In this document: positions 9,132 to 17,243 of the stretch, one piece after another | How the letters are laid out: the number at the start of each line of letters is the position of its first letter | Position numbering within the stretch: the stretch's first letter is position 1 | From: Eubacterium sp. AF36-5BH | GTDB lineage: Bacteria > Bacillota > Clostridia > Lachnospirales > Lachnospiraceae | DNA: 64,000 nucleotides | Direction of reading: 5' to 3' | Assembly: GCF_003460505.1 (NCBI RefSeq) | Contig: NZ_QTVG01000001.1 | Span: 124,001 to 188,000 of the forward strand | Position numbers and translations under genes: made by a program | The notes under the pieces: model-generated | What the model was told of the DNA's origin: nothing | Databases searched by the model: none | The model's input: the letters and a program-made list of their open reading frames with translations, nothing else

Positions 9132-9758
9132 TTATTCATTTCTTTCTACTACTGTTACTTTATCACCATATTTTTTTAGAATCTCCAAGCTGACTTTTCT
9201 ATAGCTTTCCAATATGTCTCTTCTAAAATTTTTTTTCATTATACCGCTTTTCATATATCTTTTATTAAATAAATTTCCGTTTTTGAAATCCCTGATCATA
9301 AGTTCAGGTCTTCTGTCTATAAAATATATTTCATCTGCCATATCAAGAAATTTAGACGGTACCATGTTTTTTACACCAATACCGCTTATCTTCTTAAACT
9401 CAGGATTAATACTGTCAAATCTTTTGATGTTAATAGATGTAAACACATCAATGTCATTATCTAATAACAGTTCAATTATTTCATAAATATAACCATGATT
9501 TTTCGACCTCATGCCCATTTCATCCAGCACAACTATGTCCGGTTTTTCTTCTAATATCTGTTTATACGAAAAACCTTTTCCGTTATAAATTGCGCTATCT
9601 ATATGATTTTTTTCTTTTATTAATTCGATATTTCTATGACCACCATTTAGAAAGCCAATTAAAACTTTTTTACCTTTTGCCTGCTCCGCCATTGCTTTTT
9701 CAAGCATGGCATAACTTTTTCCGGCTCCCGGTGTATAACTTGTAAATATTTTTAGCAT
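9132..9758 (-). CDS. Stand-alone KdpD N-terminal (osmosensor/ATP-binding) domain protein
   Basis: 208 aa matching only the N-terminal KdpD domain (Pfam KdpD) of the potassium sensor kinase. It has the Walker-A-like TPGAGKS (9-15), IGFLNGGHRNIELI in place of the usual GYVETHGR segment, Walker-B-like PDIVVLDEMG (73-82), VFTSINIKRFDSINPEFKKISG, and DMADEIYFIDRRPELM. The Usp-like domain, the four membrane spans and the histidine kinase of a full KdpD are absent, and no kdpABC or kdpE is nearby. The stop is clean, so it looks like a real soluble protein rather than a fragment. Its neighbours are a WYL regulator upstream and a DMT transporter downstream. TTGGAGAG precedes the ATG. Its role is unknown. 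Confidence 0.75.
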   Translation of the reverse strand: MLKIFTSYTPGAGKSYAMLEKAMAEQAKGKKVLIGFLNGGHRNIELIKEKNHIDSAIYNGKGFSYKQILEEKPDIVVLDEMGMRSKNHGYIYEIIELLLDNDIDVFTSINIKRFDSINPEFKKISGIGVKNMVPSKFLDMADEIYFIDRRPELMIRDFKNGNLFNKRYMKSGIMKKNFRRDILESYRKVSLEILKKYGDKVTVVERNE

Positions 9759-9785
9759 TTAACTCTCCAATTGTTTAATTATTAA

Positions 9786-10775
9786 TTACTTATATTGTTC
9801 CTTAAGTCTCTCGGTTATTTGTTTAACTTCATCAACTACACTTTCAGGTTCAAGTATTTTGGCACCATCTCCAAGTCCTATTATCCAACCTAAAAACATG
9901 TTGCTTACTTTTACGTTTACATTCACAACAAATTGGTCCACGCCTTTTGGAATAATCATAATATCCTGACCAAATCTGTCAATTACAACTCCAATAAGTT
10001 TGTTGGCAAACTGTATTTTCACACGTTGTTCATCACCTGTAAACATACCAAAAACTTTCTTTGCATATTTTGCTGCATCAAATTCCTCGAACTCTTCTCG
10101 TCCGTCTCTTGCTTCATCTAGTATTTCTATTTTTCGCATTTTATCAACACGGTAATGTTTTATGATTCCACTATTTCCATCAAATGCAACCAGATAATAA
10201 TTTTCATCATCCCAAGCCAACGACCATGGACTAATATCATTCTTGTGACCGTTCTTTCGCAAAACCATCTCCTTTGAAAGATTCCACTCATAATAGTCAA
10301 ATTTTATTTTTCTGTTTTCGTTAATTGCAAGATTTAATTCATCCACATTGTAGTAAACATTTTCGTAATTTGTTTTTATACGATTACTTACAAAAACCTG
10401 TCGTTGTAACTGCTTTGCCTGATAAACACTGGCTAAGTTTTCTATTTTCTTTATTAACTCACTGGACTTTTTTGCAGATATAAATTTTGACGCCTGAACA
10501 GCATCAACTAACAGTTTCAATTCCGGCAACTGAAAATCACGATCCAAAAGAGTATAATAATAATTTCCATCTTTCTTCTCTTTTGAAATTTCATAACCAT
10601 ATTCTTTTAGGGTATTCAAATCAGCATAAACAGTTTTTCTTTCTGCCTTTATGCCATGCTCTGCCAAATAGTCTATAATATCAGATGTTGTTACACCATG
10701 TTCCTCATCTGTTTTGCTTTTAAACAAGTCAAGCAACACTAAAATTTTCTGTTTTTGATTTTCAGATTTTGCCAT
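9786..10775 (-). CDS. WYL-domain transcriptional regulator
   Basis: 329 aa. The N-terminal winged helix (residues about 8-70, TTSDIIDYLAEHGIKAERKTVYADLNTL) is of the HTH_11/DeoR-like kind. The middle and C-terminal part is a WYL domain (SPWSLAWDDENYYLVAFD about 180-197) followed by a WCX-like tail. WYL proteins sense ligands, often nucleic acids or nucleotides, and control DNA-damage, defence or metabolic genes. It starts 11 bases after greA with AAGGAGAAGG before the ATG, so it is likely cotranscribed with greA and the KdpD-like gene. No defence genes are adjacent, so the target is unknown. Confidence 0.85.
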   Translation of the reverse strand: MAKSENQKQKILVLLDLFKSKTDEEHGVTTSDIIDYLAEHGIKAERKTVYADLNTLKEYGYEISKEKKDGNYYYTLLDRDFQLPELKLLVDAVQASKFISAKKSSELIKKIENLASVYQAKQLQRQVFVSNRIKTNYENVYYNVDELNLAINENRKIKFDYYEWNLSKEMVLRKNGHKNDISPWSLAWDDENYYLVAFDGNSGIIKHYRVDKMRKIEILDEARDGREEFEEFDAAKYAKKVFGMFTGDEQRVKIQFANKLIGVVIDRFGQDIMIIPKGVDQFVVNVNVKVSNMFLGWIIGLGDGAKILEPESVVDEVKQITERLKEQYK

Positions 10776-10786
10776 ATTCCTTCTCC

Positions 10787-11284
10787 TTAGTAAGTTCTTA
10801 TAGTATCTGTTTCTTCTTCTCCGGTATTTACGATTTCTTTTATGACTACATAATAACTATAGCTGTCATTTACTTTTATTTCAACTCTATCTCCCACTTT
10901 GTGTCCCATAATTGCTGCTCCAATAGGTGATTCATTACTTATTCTCCCCTTAACAGAGTCCCCGCGCATTGTACTTACAATCTTAAAAGTTTCTTCTTCA
11001 TCATCTTCCTCAAAATAAATCTTTACAGTATTATTTAAGCCTACTTCATCATCTTCTGACTGGTCCGAAATAATTGTTGCTGTTTTCAAAATTCTTTCAA
11101 GGTATCTAATTCGTCCTTCGTTTTTATTTTTGTCTTTTTTTGCTGCATAATATTCAAAATTTTCACTTAAATCTCCCTGGGCTCTTGCTTCTTTTACAGC
11201 CTCAATTGCTTCTTTTCTAACAACCAATTTTCTATGTTCTATTTCTTCTTTAATCTTATCTACATCGCTTTGTGTTAATTTCAT
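10787..11284 (-). CDS. greA: Transcription elongation factor GreA
   Basis: 165 aa from the chosen start (MKLTQSDVDKIKEEI). The N-terminal coiled coil contains ARAQGDLSENFEYYAAKK, the conserved GreA tip with the acidic D/E pair that reaches the RNA polymerase active site. The C-terminal domain has SPIGAAIMGHKVGDRVEI. It restarts backtracked polymerase by stimulating transcript cleavage. A longer frame begins eleven codons upstream, but TGGAGGAAATTAAA directly precedes this ATG. It is the probable first gene of the greA-WYL-KdpD run. No promoter was clear in the 160 bases upstream. Confidence 0.95.
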   Translation of the reverse strand: MKLTQSDVDKIKEEIEHRKLVVRKEAIEAVKEARAQGDLSENFEYYAAKKDKNKNEGRIRYLERILKTATIISDQSEDDEVGLNNTVKIYFEEDDEEETFKIVSTMRGDSVKGRISNESPIGAAIMGHKVGDRVEIKVNDSYSYYVVIKEIVNTGEEETDTIRTY

Positions 11285-11401
11285 TTTAATTTCCTCCACT
11301 TTCTTAATCTCTATCATTAAACACTATTAAACACTTAATCTATATTGTACTATTCATTGCCGGCTCTGTTTTCGGCTTTACACTTTCACAAGCCTATTAT
11401 A

Positions 11402-11432
11402 AAAGCCACACTATATAAAATAGCATGGCTTT
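11402..11432 (-). terminator. Terminator after citrate synthase
   Basis: On the minus strand, AAAGCCATGCTAT pairs with ATAGTGTGGCTTT (13 bp including two G-U pairs) around a 5-base loop, followed by TATAATAGG. It lies 14 bases after the gltA stop. Confidence 0.7.
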
Positions 11433-11445
11433 AAACTTTGTCAAT

Positions 11446-12807
11446 TTATCTTTCGCTAATACTCTTATATTCATTGAAATCACAGTTGCTTACATAAGCA
11501 GGTCTCATAATCTTATCAGCATTAACTAACTCTTCTATACGATGAGCACTCCAACCTACGATTCTTGCAATGGCAAAAATAGGTGTAAACAATTCTTCCG
11601 GTATATCAAGCATACTGTACACCAAACCACTGTAAAAGTCTACGTTTGCACTAACACCTTTGTACATTTTTCTTTCTTCAGCAATTACTTCAGGTGCTAA
11701 ATGTTCAATCATGCTATATAAAGCAAAATCTTTCTGTCTACCTTTTTCATTAGCAAGTTTCTCAACGAATGACTTAAATATTTCAGCTCTTGGATCAGAA
11801 ATTGAGTATACTGCATGGCCCATTCCATATATAAGACCTTTTTTGTTAAATGCTTCTTTATTAAGTATTTTTCTTAAATATTCTTTAACTTCTGTTTCGT
11901 CCTTTGTGTTAGATACATTTTTCTTAATGTCCTTAAACATTTCAACAACCATTATATTAGCCCCACCATGACGTGGTCCTTTTAAAGAAGATAGGGCTGC
12001 TGCAATAGTTGAATATGTATCTGAACCTGATGATGTAACTACCCTTGTTGTAAAAGTTGAGTTGTTTCCGCCGCCATGTTCCATATGAAGAACTAACGCC
12101 AGATCTAAAACTTTTGCCTCTAAGACTGTATATTTTTTGTCAGGTCTCAAAATTCTAAGCAAATTCTCACTTGTAGAAAGCTCCGGCTTTGGTCTGTGAA
12201 TATACAAACTCTTGTTTCTCTTATAATGATTATATGCCTGATATCCATATACAGATAGCATTGGGAATAATGCAATTAACTGAATACACTGTAAAATAAC
12301 ATTTTCTAATGAAGTATCTGAGACATTTTTATCGTATGATGCCAATGTAAGAATACTCTTGGTTAATGAGTTCATAATATCTGAACTTGGTGCTTTCATA
12401 ATAACATCTCTTACGAAGTTAGTTGGAAGTCTTCTACAGCCTGCTAACATTTTCTTAAATTCCTTCAACTCGTCTTCACTTGGTAAATTACCAAACAGTA
12501 ACAAATAAGCTGTTTCTTCAAAACCATATCTTCCTTCTTCCATAAATCCCTTAACTAAATCTTTAATGTTGTATCCTCTATAATACAAACTTCCGGGACA
12601 CGGAACACTTTTACCATCTACAATTTTCGATGACTCAATTCTTGAAATATTTGTAATACCTGTTAAAACACCTTTTCCGTTTAAGTCTCTTAAACCTCTT
12701 TTTACACCATACTTTGTAAATAATTCTTTGTCTACACTATCGTTTTCTAAGCACACTTTGCTGTATTTTTCTGTAAATTCATAAATATCTTCTTTTTTTA
12801 ATGTCAT
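11446..12807 (-). CDS. gltA: Citrate synthase
   Basis: 453 aa. Catalytic regions are visible: LHMEHGGGNNSTFTTRVV (first His), GMGHAVYSISDPRAEI (second His with the substrate Arg), and VDFYSGLVYSMLDIP (catalytic Asp). It condenses acetyl-CoA with oxaloacetate. In a fermentative anaerobe this most likely feeds the oxidative branch towards 2-oxoglutarate and glutamate rather than a full cycle, which is inference. AGAGGGG precedes the ATG. It follows the lipid kinase by 20 bases and is closed by a terminator. Aconitase and isocitrate dehydrogenase are not in the window. Confidence 0.93.
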   Translation of the reverse strand: MTLKKEDIYEFTEKYSKVCLENDSVDKELFTKYGVKRGLRDLNGKGVLTGITNISRIESSKIVDGKSVPCPGSLYYRGYNIKDLVKGFMEEGRYGFEETAYLLLFGNLPSEDELKEFKKMLAGCRRLPTNFVRDVIMKAPSSDIMNSLTKSILTLASYDKNVSDTSLENVILQCIQLIALFPMLSVYGYQAYNHYKRNKSLYIHRPKPELSTSENLLRILRPDKKYTVLEAKVLDLALVLHMEHGGGNNSTFTTRVVTSSGSDTYSTIAAALSSLKGPRHGGANIMVVEMFKDIKKNVSNTKDETEVKEYLRKILNKEAFNKKGLIYGMGHAVYSISDPRAEIFKSFVEKLANEKGRQKDFALYSMIEHLAPEVIAEERKMYKGVSANVDFYSGLVYSMLDIPEELFTPIFAIARIVGWSAHRIEELVNADKIMRPAYVSNCDFNEYKSISER

Positions 12808-12827
12808 AAATACCCCTCTTACTTCTT

Positions 12828-13706
12828 TTAGTATATAAAATTAACTGCATCGTGAATTACTTTAAAGTCTATTATTGCATGGCCATTTTCTTTTTCACCG
12901 TCTAAGGACCAGTCAATATCTGTAGAGTCTGTAATTCTTGCTTTTTTTATTTGTTCTAAAGTTATTTTACCTGTAAATTTCTGTGTCAGTATTTTTACTA
13001 CTAAATGACAAAATTCGGCAATATTCTTTGGAAACTCAACTAGCATAAGTTCGAATACCCCATCGTTAAATTCTACTAAATTTTCATCAAGTTTCATGAT
13101 GCCGCCAACTTTGGTCGCATTATTTATTGCCACAAATATATATTTTCCTTCATAGGTTTTGTCTTCTAACTCGATTTTTAGCTTGAGACTTCTTATATGA
13201 AACAACTCTCTTGCTCCATGCAGAATATAAGCAAAATGCCCTAATCTGTTTTTCATCTGCTGGGGAGTTGAATAAGATGTCTTTGTAAAAATACCGGCTG
13301 ATGCTGTGTAAACAAAATAACGGCCGTTAAACATACCCATATCTAATGGTTTTGCTGTTCTATTCACAATATATTCTGCTGCTTCCTTTGGGCTCGTCTT
13401 TAAGCCTAAGCTTGTAGCAAAATCATTTGTAGAGCCTGCCGGTATATAGCCTAAAGGTGTACCGCTTTCTGATTCAATAATACCCTGTATTACTTCGTTC
13501 AAAGTTCCGTCACCGCCCATACAGACAACCAAATCCGCTTTTTTGCTATATTCTTTTGCTATGTTTGTTCCATCTAATCTTTTTTTAGTAAATTTAATAC
13601 CAACCTTATAGCCTGCATTTTCAAAAATTTCCACAGACTCATCTATAAAGTGTTTGTTCTTTTTTAATCCTGCTTTTGGATTAATTATAAATAACAATTT
13701 TTTCAT
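12828..13706 (-). CDS. Diacylglycerol/lipid kinase (DagK/YegS family)
   Basis: 292 aa. The catalytic-domain signature is VVCMGGDGTLNEVIQGI (about residues 60-76), followed by GYIPAGSTNDFATSLGL, both diagnostic of the family. Such enzymes phosphorylate diacylglycerol released by lipoteichoic acid or osmoregulated glycan synthesis and return it to phospholipid synthesis at the membrane. The C-terminal beta-sandwich ends with DIDWSLDGEKENG. AAGGAGTTTAAT precedes the ATG. It shares a strand and a 20-base gap with citrate synthase, which looks like cotranscription without an obvious functional link. Lipid substrate unproven. Confidence 0.88.
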   Translation of the reverse strand: MKKLLFIINPKAGLKKNKHFIDESVEIFENAGYKVGIKFTKKRLDGTNIAKEYSKKADLVVCMGGDGTLNEVIQGIIESESGTPLGYIPAGSTNDFATSLGLKTSPKEAAEYIVNRTAKPLDMGMFNGRYFVYTASAGIFTKTSYSTPQQMKNRLGHFAYILHGARELFHIRSLKLKIELEDKTYEGKYIFVAINNATKVGGIMKLDENLVEFNDGVFELMLVEFPKNIAEFCHLVVKILTQKFTGKITLEQIKKARITDSTDIDWSLDGEKENGHAIIDFKVIHDAVNFIY

Positions 13707-13812
13707 ATTAAACTCCTTAGTAACTTCTCTACTATAATATATATTTGTATGTACCCTTATTAATTAAAATTTAAAATTTTGTGAACTTGATGTTTTTTAT
13801 CATAAGTAAAAT

Positions 13813-14622
13813 TTATTCAAGCTCCAACTGTTTACTCTCTTTAGCTACAAAAAATGTTCCTACCTGATGGCCTTCTAACACTCTGTAAATATTCTCTGCA
13901 TCACCACCATTTAAAACCATTGTGTCAATGCCTGCTTCCGTTGCAATTTCAGCCGCATGTAACTTAGTAACCATGCCTCCCGTTCCAAATTTTGAACCTT
14001 TTCCACCTGCAATCTTATATAATTCATCTGTAATTTCAGTAACTACAGGTATAATCCTTGCATATTCATCTTCGTTAGGATTTCCTGTATATAATCCGTC
14101 AATGTCAGTTAAAATTAAAAGTGCATCTGCTCCAATTAATTTTGCCACTATGGCTGACAAGCTATCATTGTCACCATATACAATTTCTTCTATGGCAACT
14201 GCGTCATTTTCGTTGATTACAGGAATTGCACCTAAGTTAAATGTTTCTTCAAAAGCATTTATAAGATTTTCTCTACATTCTAAGTTGTCAACATCTCTTT
14301 TGGTAATTAAAAACTGTCCTATTGTGTGACCATATTCTCCAAACATCTTGTCATACATAAACATTAATTCGCACTGGCCTATTGTAGCAGCTGCCTGCTT
14401 TCCTGCTGTTGTGTTAGGTCTCTCTTTTAAGCCAAGCTTACCGGCACCAACTCCAATTGCTCCTGATGTAACTAATGCTACCTGCTTGCCTGAATTAACA
14501 ATATCAGAAATAACTGTCACCAGTTTCTTCATCTGTCTTATATTAGCTTTTCCTGTGTCATGTGCTAATGTGGATGTTCCCACTTTTATAACTATTCTCT
14601 CCACATCTTTCAAAGTTGCCAT
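13813..14622 (-). CDS. proB: Glutamate 5-kinase, short form without PUA domain
   Basis: 269 aa amino-acid-kinase fold. Motifs include IVIKVGTSTLAHDTGK at the start, VTSGAIGVGAGKLGL, NENDAVAIEEI, DNDSLSAIVAKLIGAD, and GTGGMVTKLHAAEIA. It makes glutamyl 5-phosphate, the first step of proline synthesis. The RNA-binding-like PUA domain of E. coli ProB (367 aa) is absent, as in many Clostridia. GGGGAGGATAAAA precedes the ATG. proA is not adjacent, which is unusual because proB and proA are commonly paired. Confidence 0.92.
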   Translation of the reverse strand: MATLKDVERIVIKVGTSTLAHDTGKANIRQMKKLVTVISDIVNSGKQVALVTSGAIGVGAGKLGLKERPNTTAGKQAAATIGQCELMFMYDKMFGEYGHTIGQFLITKRDVDNLECRENLINAFEETFNLGAIPVINENDAVAIEEIVYGDNDSLSAIVAKLIGADALLILTDIDGLYTGNPNEDEYARIIPVVTEITDELYKIAGGKGSKFGTGGMVTKLHAAEIATEAGIDTMVLNGGDAENIYRVLEGHQVGTFFVAKESKQLELE

Positions 14623-14724
14623 TTTTATCCTCCCCTTAGTCTAATAACCTTTCCGTTTATTTTAAAACAATATCGTCTTTTTGTAAATTAATAAAAATTT
14701 ACTTTTGTCGCATATTTATGCATT

Positions 14725-15603
14725 CTATACTTCGTTAGTAAATTGTGATTTGAACCCTTCTCCAAATACCTCATTAGCTGTTGTTACTATCATAAATGCA
14801 TCAGGATCAACTTCTTTTAAAATATTTCTTACTTTTACTAACATTTGTTTTCTCATTACGCACATAATTATTTCTGTTGATTTGTTAGTATAAGCACCCC
14901 TGCCCTGAAGCATTGTTACTCCTATGTCTAATTCCTGAAGCATTCTTACTGATATAATTTTTCTTTGTTTACTAATTATATAAACAAGTGTTGCTTCGTC
15001 ACCAACGTAAATTGCCTTATCCATTGCCAGTGAAGAAACATAAATTGCAATTGCTGCAAAAAGAGCAACTTCCACGTTATTAAAAGCAATGGCTGACGCA
15101 ATTAAAATTGCCACATCAATAATCATGTATATCTGACCTGTTTTCATATGTGGATGCTTCTGCTTGATAATTTTCACAATAATATCAAGCCCACCTGTTG
15201 TTGTATCCATTCTGAACAACACCCCCATTGCAAAACCAAACAACGCACCACCAATAACTGAAGCAAGCATTAAATCGTTAGTTACTGCGTCAATTTTAAA
15301 TATTGCAGGGAGCGCGTCAATTGCAACTGATGAAACAATCAGTGAATATAAGGTTGATAAAAGAAATTTCTTTCCAAATTTCCATGCCCCTAAAATCATT
15401 ATTGGCACGTTAATTATAATAATTAACACACCAACTCCCGGCAGCATTGGAAATACTTCTTTTAATATAATGGCTATACCGGAAATTCCTCCAGGTGCCA
15501 ACTGATTGGGATTTAGAAAAAGTCCTATTCCCAAACCATACATAATTGCTGATAATGTAATAACAACATATCTTATAATAAATTTTACTACTTTATTCTT
15601 CAT
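14725..15603 (-). CDS. YitT family membrane protein (DUF161 plus DUF2179)
   Basis: 292 aa. Five or six membrane spans occupy residues 1-200, including GLGIGLFLNPNQLAPGGISG and RMDTTTGGLDIIVKIIKQKHPHM in two halves, as in YitT/YczE-type proteins. A soluble C-terminal DUF2179 domain of about 85 residues follows (STEIIMCVMRKQMLVKVRNI). The function of the family is unknown; a role in transport or envelope physiology is likely. ATGGAGAT precedes the ATG. It is a single gene between proB and the terminator of the exported-protein operon. Confidence 0.85.
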   Translation of the reverse strand: MKNKVVKFIIRYVVITLSAIMYGLGIGLFLNPNQLAPGGISGIAIILKEVFPMLPGVGVLIIIINVPIMILGAWKFGKKFLLSTLYSLIVSSVAIDALPAIFKIDAVTNDLMLASVIGGALFGFAMGVLFRMDTTTGGLDIIVKIIKQKHPHMKTGQIYMIIDVAILIASAIAFNNVEVALFAAIAIYVSSLAMDKAIYVGDEATLVYIISKQRKIISVRMLQELDIGVTMLQGRGAYTNKSTEIIMCVMRKQMLVKVRNILKEVDPDAFMIVTTANEVFGEGFKSQFTNEV

Positions 15604-15675
15604 CTTAAATCTCCATCTAAATATAATTCTATTTTTCTTAATCCCTTCCGGTTAATTCTTCTAATATTAAACTAA

Positions 15676-15730
15676 AAGGCTTATTATTAGAACATCCACA
15701 TTCTATGAACAAATCCTAATAATAAGCCTT
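15676..15730 (-). terminator. Terminator closing the TPR-transglutaminase operon
   Basis: A perfect 15-bp inverted repeat, AAGGCTTATTATTAG with CTAATAATAAGCCTT, encloses a 25-base loop and is followed by TTTTAGTTT on the minus strand. It begins 12 bases after the stop of the 72-aa gene. Confidence 0.75.
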
Positions 15731-15742
15731 AAAAATAACTAA

Positions 15743-15961
15743 TTACATTTTATCGTCATCAGGTAATTCTATTGTTGGCATGCAACAAGGCATTGGATTT
15801 ATTGAATTTTCAGCACTTCCTCTTGTAACTGACTTTTCTTCTCTTATTTCCTTCGGATCTTCTTCCACTTCGTTTACCTGCACATTAATATGGCCATCGC
15901 CTTTTTTCACGCTTCCATCAAGCATTGCCACTATGTCTTCTATCATTTTATCTTTGTCCAT
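15743..15961 (-). CDS. Small hypothetical protein (72 aa) in the TPR-transglutaminase operon
   Basis: I do not recognise this family. It is 72 aa and acidic, starting MDKDKMIEDIVAMLDGSV. It has no signal peptide or membrane span. Near the C-terminus is a PCCMPTIELPDDD segment with adjacent cysteines. TAGGAGGTATTCTT precedes the ATG, which supports real translation. It starts 22 bases after the transglutaminase-like gene and ends just before a terminator, so it is the last gene of that operon. It may be a cytoplasmic partner; the Cys pair could bind metal or be redox active, which is conjecture. Confidence 0.65.
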   Translation of the reverse strand: MDKDKMIEDIVAMLDGSVKKGDGHINVQVNEVEEDPKEIREEKSVTRGSAENSINPMPCCMPTIELPDDDKM

Positions 15962-15983
15962 AAGAATACCTCCTATTTATGTA

Positions 15984-17213
15984 CTAATTCTCGATAACAA
16001 AAGTATCTGACCAGTTCGTTTTTCTTAACTTGCCTTTGATTTTTTTTGTTCCACGGTAACGTACATAATATACCTTATCGTTTTCTAAATTATTTAACTG
16101 AACAGTATTTCCTGTTGTAGTAACAGTTTGTCCACTTTTGAACTTTTTATTTACTGAGTATTCAACTGTGTATTTCGACTTTTTTGCAAGTTTTTCAAAT
16201 TTCAATGTATTATCTGTAAAACTTAAAACCTTACCTTGTTTCATTGCATACTCACAAATCTGACTTTTTTTACACATCTTCGCCTTGCCACTTCCATAAG
16301 CATTGGCTGCCATTAAATACTTGCCATAAAAAGTATCCGTTTTGTACTGTTTAAATCTTTTATGATTCTTAAATTTATCACCTTTTAAAAAGTAATGATA
16401 TTTATAGTTATTCTGCAAATAAGTTGCATCCCATGTAGAATCAATGTTGTAATAATATTTGCCAACTTTTACAATATTCCATCCATGAAGCTGATTACTT
16501 GAATACCCTGGAATTAATCTTGTTTCAAGTCCTAGTTCTTTAAAGAACTTGTATGCCAAAAGGGCATATCCCTGACACACAGCTTCCTTGTTAAACAATG
16601 CGGCATAGGCTGTGTAATTAATTCCTTTGCTTGTATTTTTGGCATAGGTTACACTTTTGCAAATATAATCATATACTTTTTTTACCTTTTTGTAGTCACT
16701 GGTTTTCTTCTTCAGTTTTAATTTCTTTATAATAGATTTTACTCTTTTATCAACTTGGTTTTGTTGTTTAAGAGTAATTCTATATTTAATATTTAATCTA
16801 AAATCGTAATAATAGTATTTCTTTCCATCATTCACTACTGTATTGTAATAATACTTTGCAGAACTGCTTTTAAAATTCCAATACATGTAGTCTCCGCTGT
16901 TGCTGTCGCTTGTTTCCCTTATCATTCTTTTACGGATTTTTTCAAAAACAACATTGGCTGAGCTTTCAGTTGTTTTTATGTACAACTGAATATTAGAATT
17001 GTGAAGCAAGGCTTTTTTTCTTGCCACATCACCTGCCTGATTAATTGTTAAATACTGCTTTTTGTTATTAACAAGAAGCTTAACATTCTCCTGCGCCGGT
17101 ATCACAGCAAATTGTTCTTTTTTTTCAGCCGCTCCTGCACTGACAATCCCACTTAAAGACAGCGAAATTGCCAACACAGCTATTATTACTTTTTTATAAA
17201 TTCTATTAACCAT
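15984..17213 (-). CDS. Secreted transglutaminase-like protein with Fn3-like tail
   Basis: 409 aa. Signal peptide at residues 1-29 (IIAVLAISLSLSGIVSAGAA). The transglutaminase-like core has a full Cys-His-Asp triad: VCQGYALLAYKFF (C213), NQLHGWNIVKV (H243) and YYNIDSTWDATY (D258). These bacterial domains act as peptidases or cross-linking enzymes at the envelope. The C-terminal 80 residues form an Fn3-like module (YTVEYSVNKKFKSGQT through VYYVRYRGTKK). Composition is rich in Lys and Tyr, as in the other exported proteins here. AAAGGAGCTGC precedes the ATG. It is cotranscribed with the TPR protein upstream (30-base gap) and the 72-aa gene downstream. Confidence 0.82.
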   Translation of the reverse strand: MVNRIYKKVIIAVLAISLSLSGIVSAGAAEKKEQFAVIPAQENVKLLVNNKKQYLTINQAGDVARKKALLHNSNIQLYIKTTESSANVVFEKIRKRMIRETSDSNSGDYMYWNFKSSSAKYYYNTVVNDGKKYYYYDFRLNIKYRITLKQQNQVDKRVKSIIKKLKLKKKTSDYKKVKKVYDYICKSVTYAKNTSKGINYTAYAALFNKEAVCQGYALLAYKFFKELGLETRLIPGYSSNQLHGWNIVKVGKYYYNIDSTWDATYLQNNYKYHYFLKGDKFKNHKRFKQYKTDTFYGKYLMAANAYGSGKAKMCKKSQICEYAMKQGKVLSFTDNTLKFEKLAKKSKYTVEYSVNKKFKSGQTVTTTGNTVQLNNLENDKVYYVRYRGTKKIKGKLRKTNWSDTFVIEN

Positions 17214-17243
17214 TAGCAGCTCCTTTTAGATGCTGGGAACTTT

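Noticed and set aside
9132-9758. Reading the KdpD-like gene as a broken kinase gene
   Set aside because: No kinase-coding sequence follows in any frame; the next gene starts 26 bases later with a different function.
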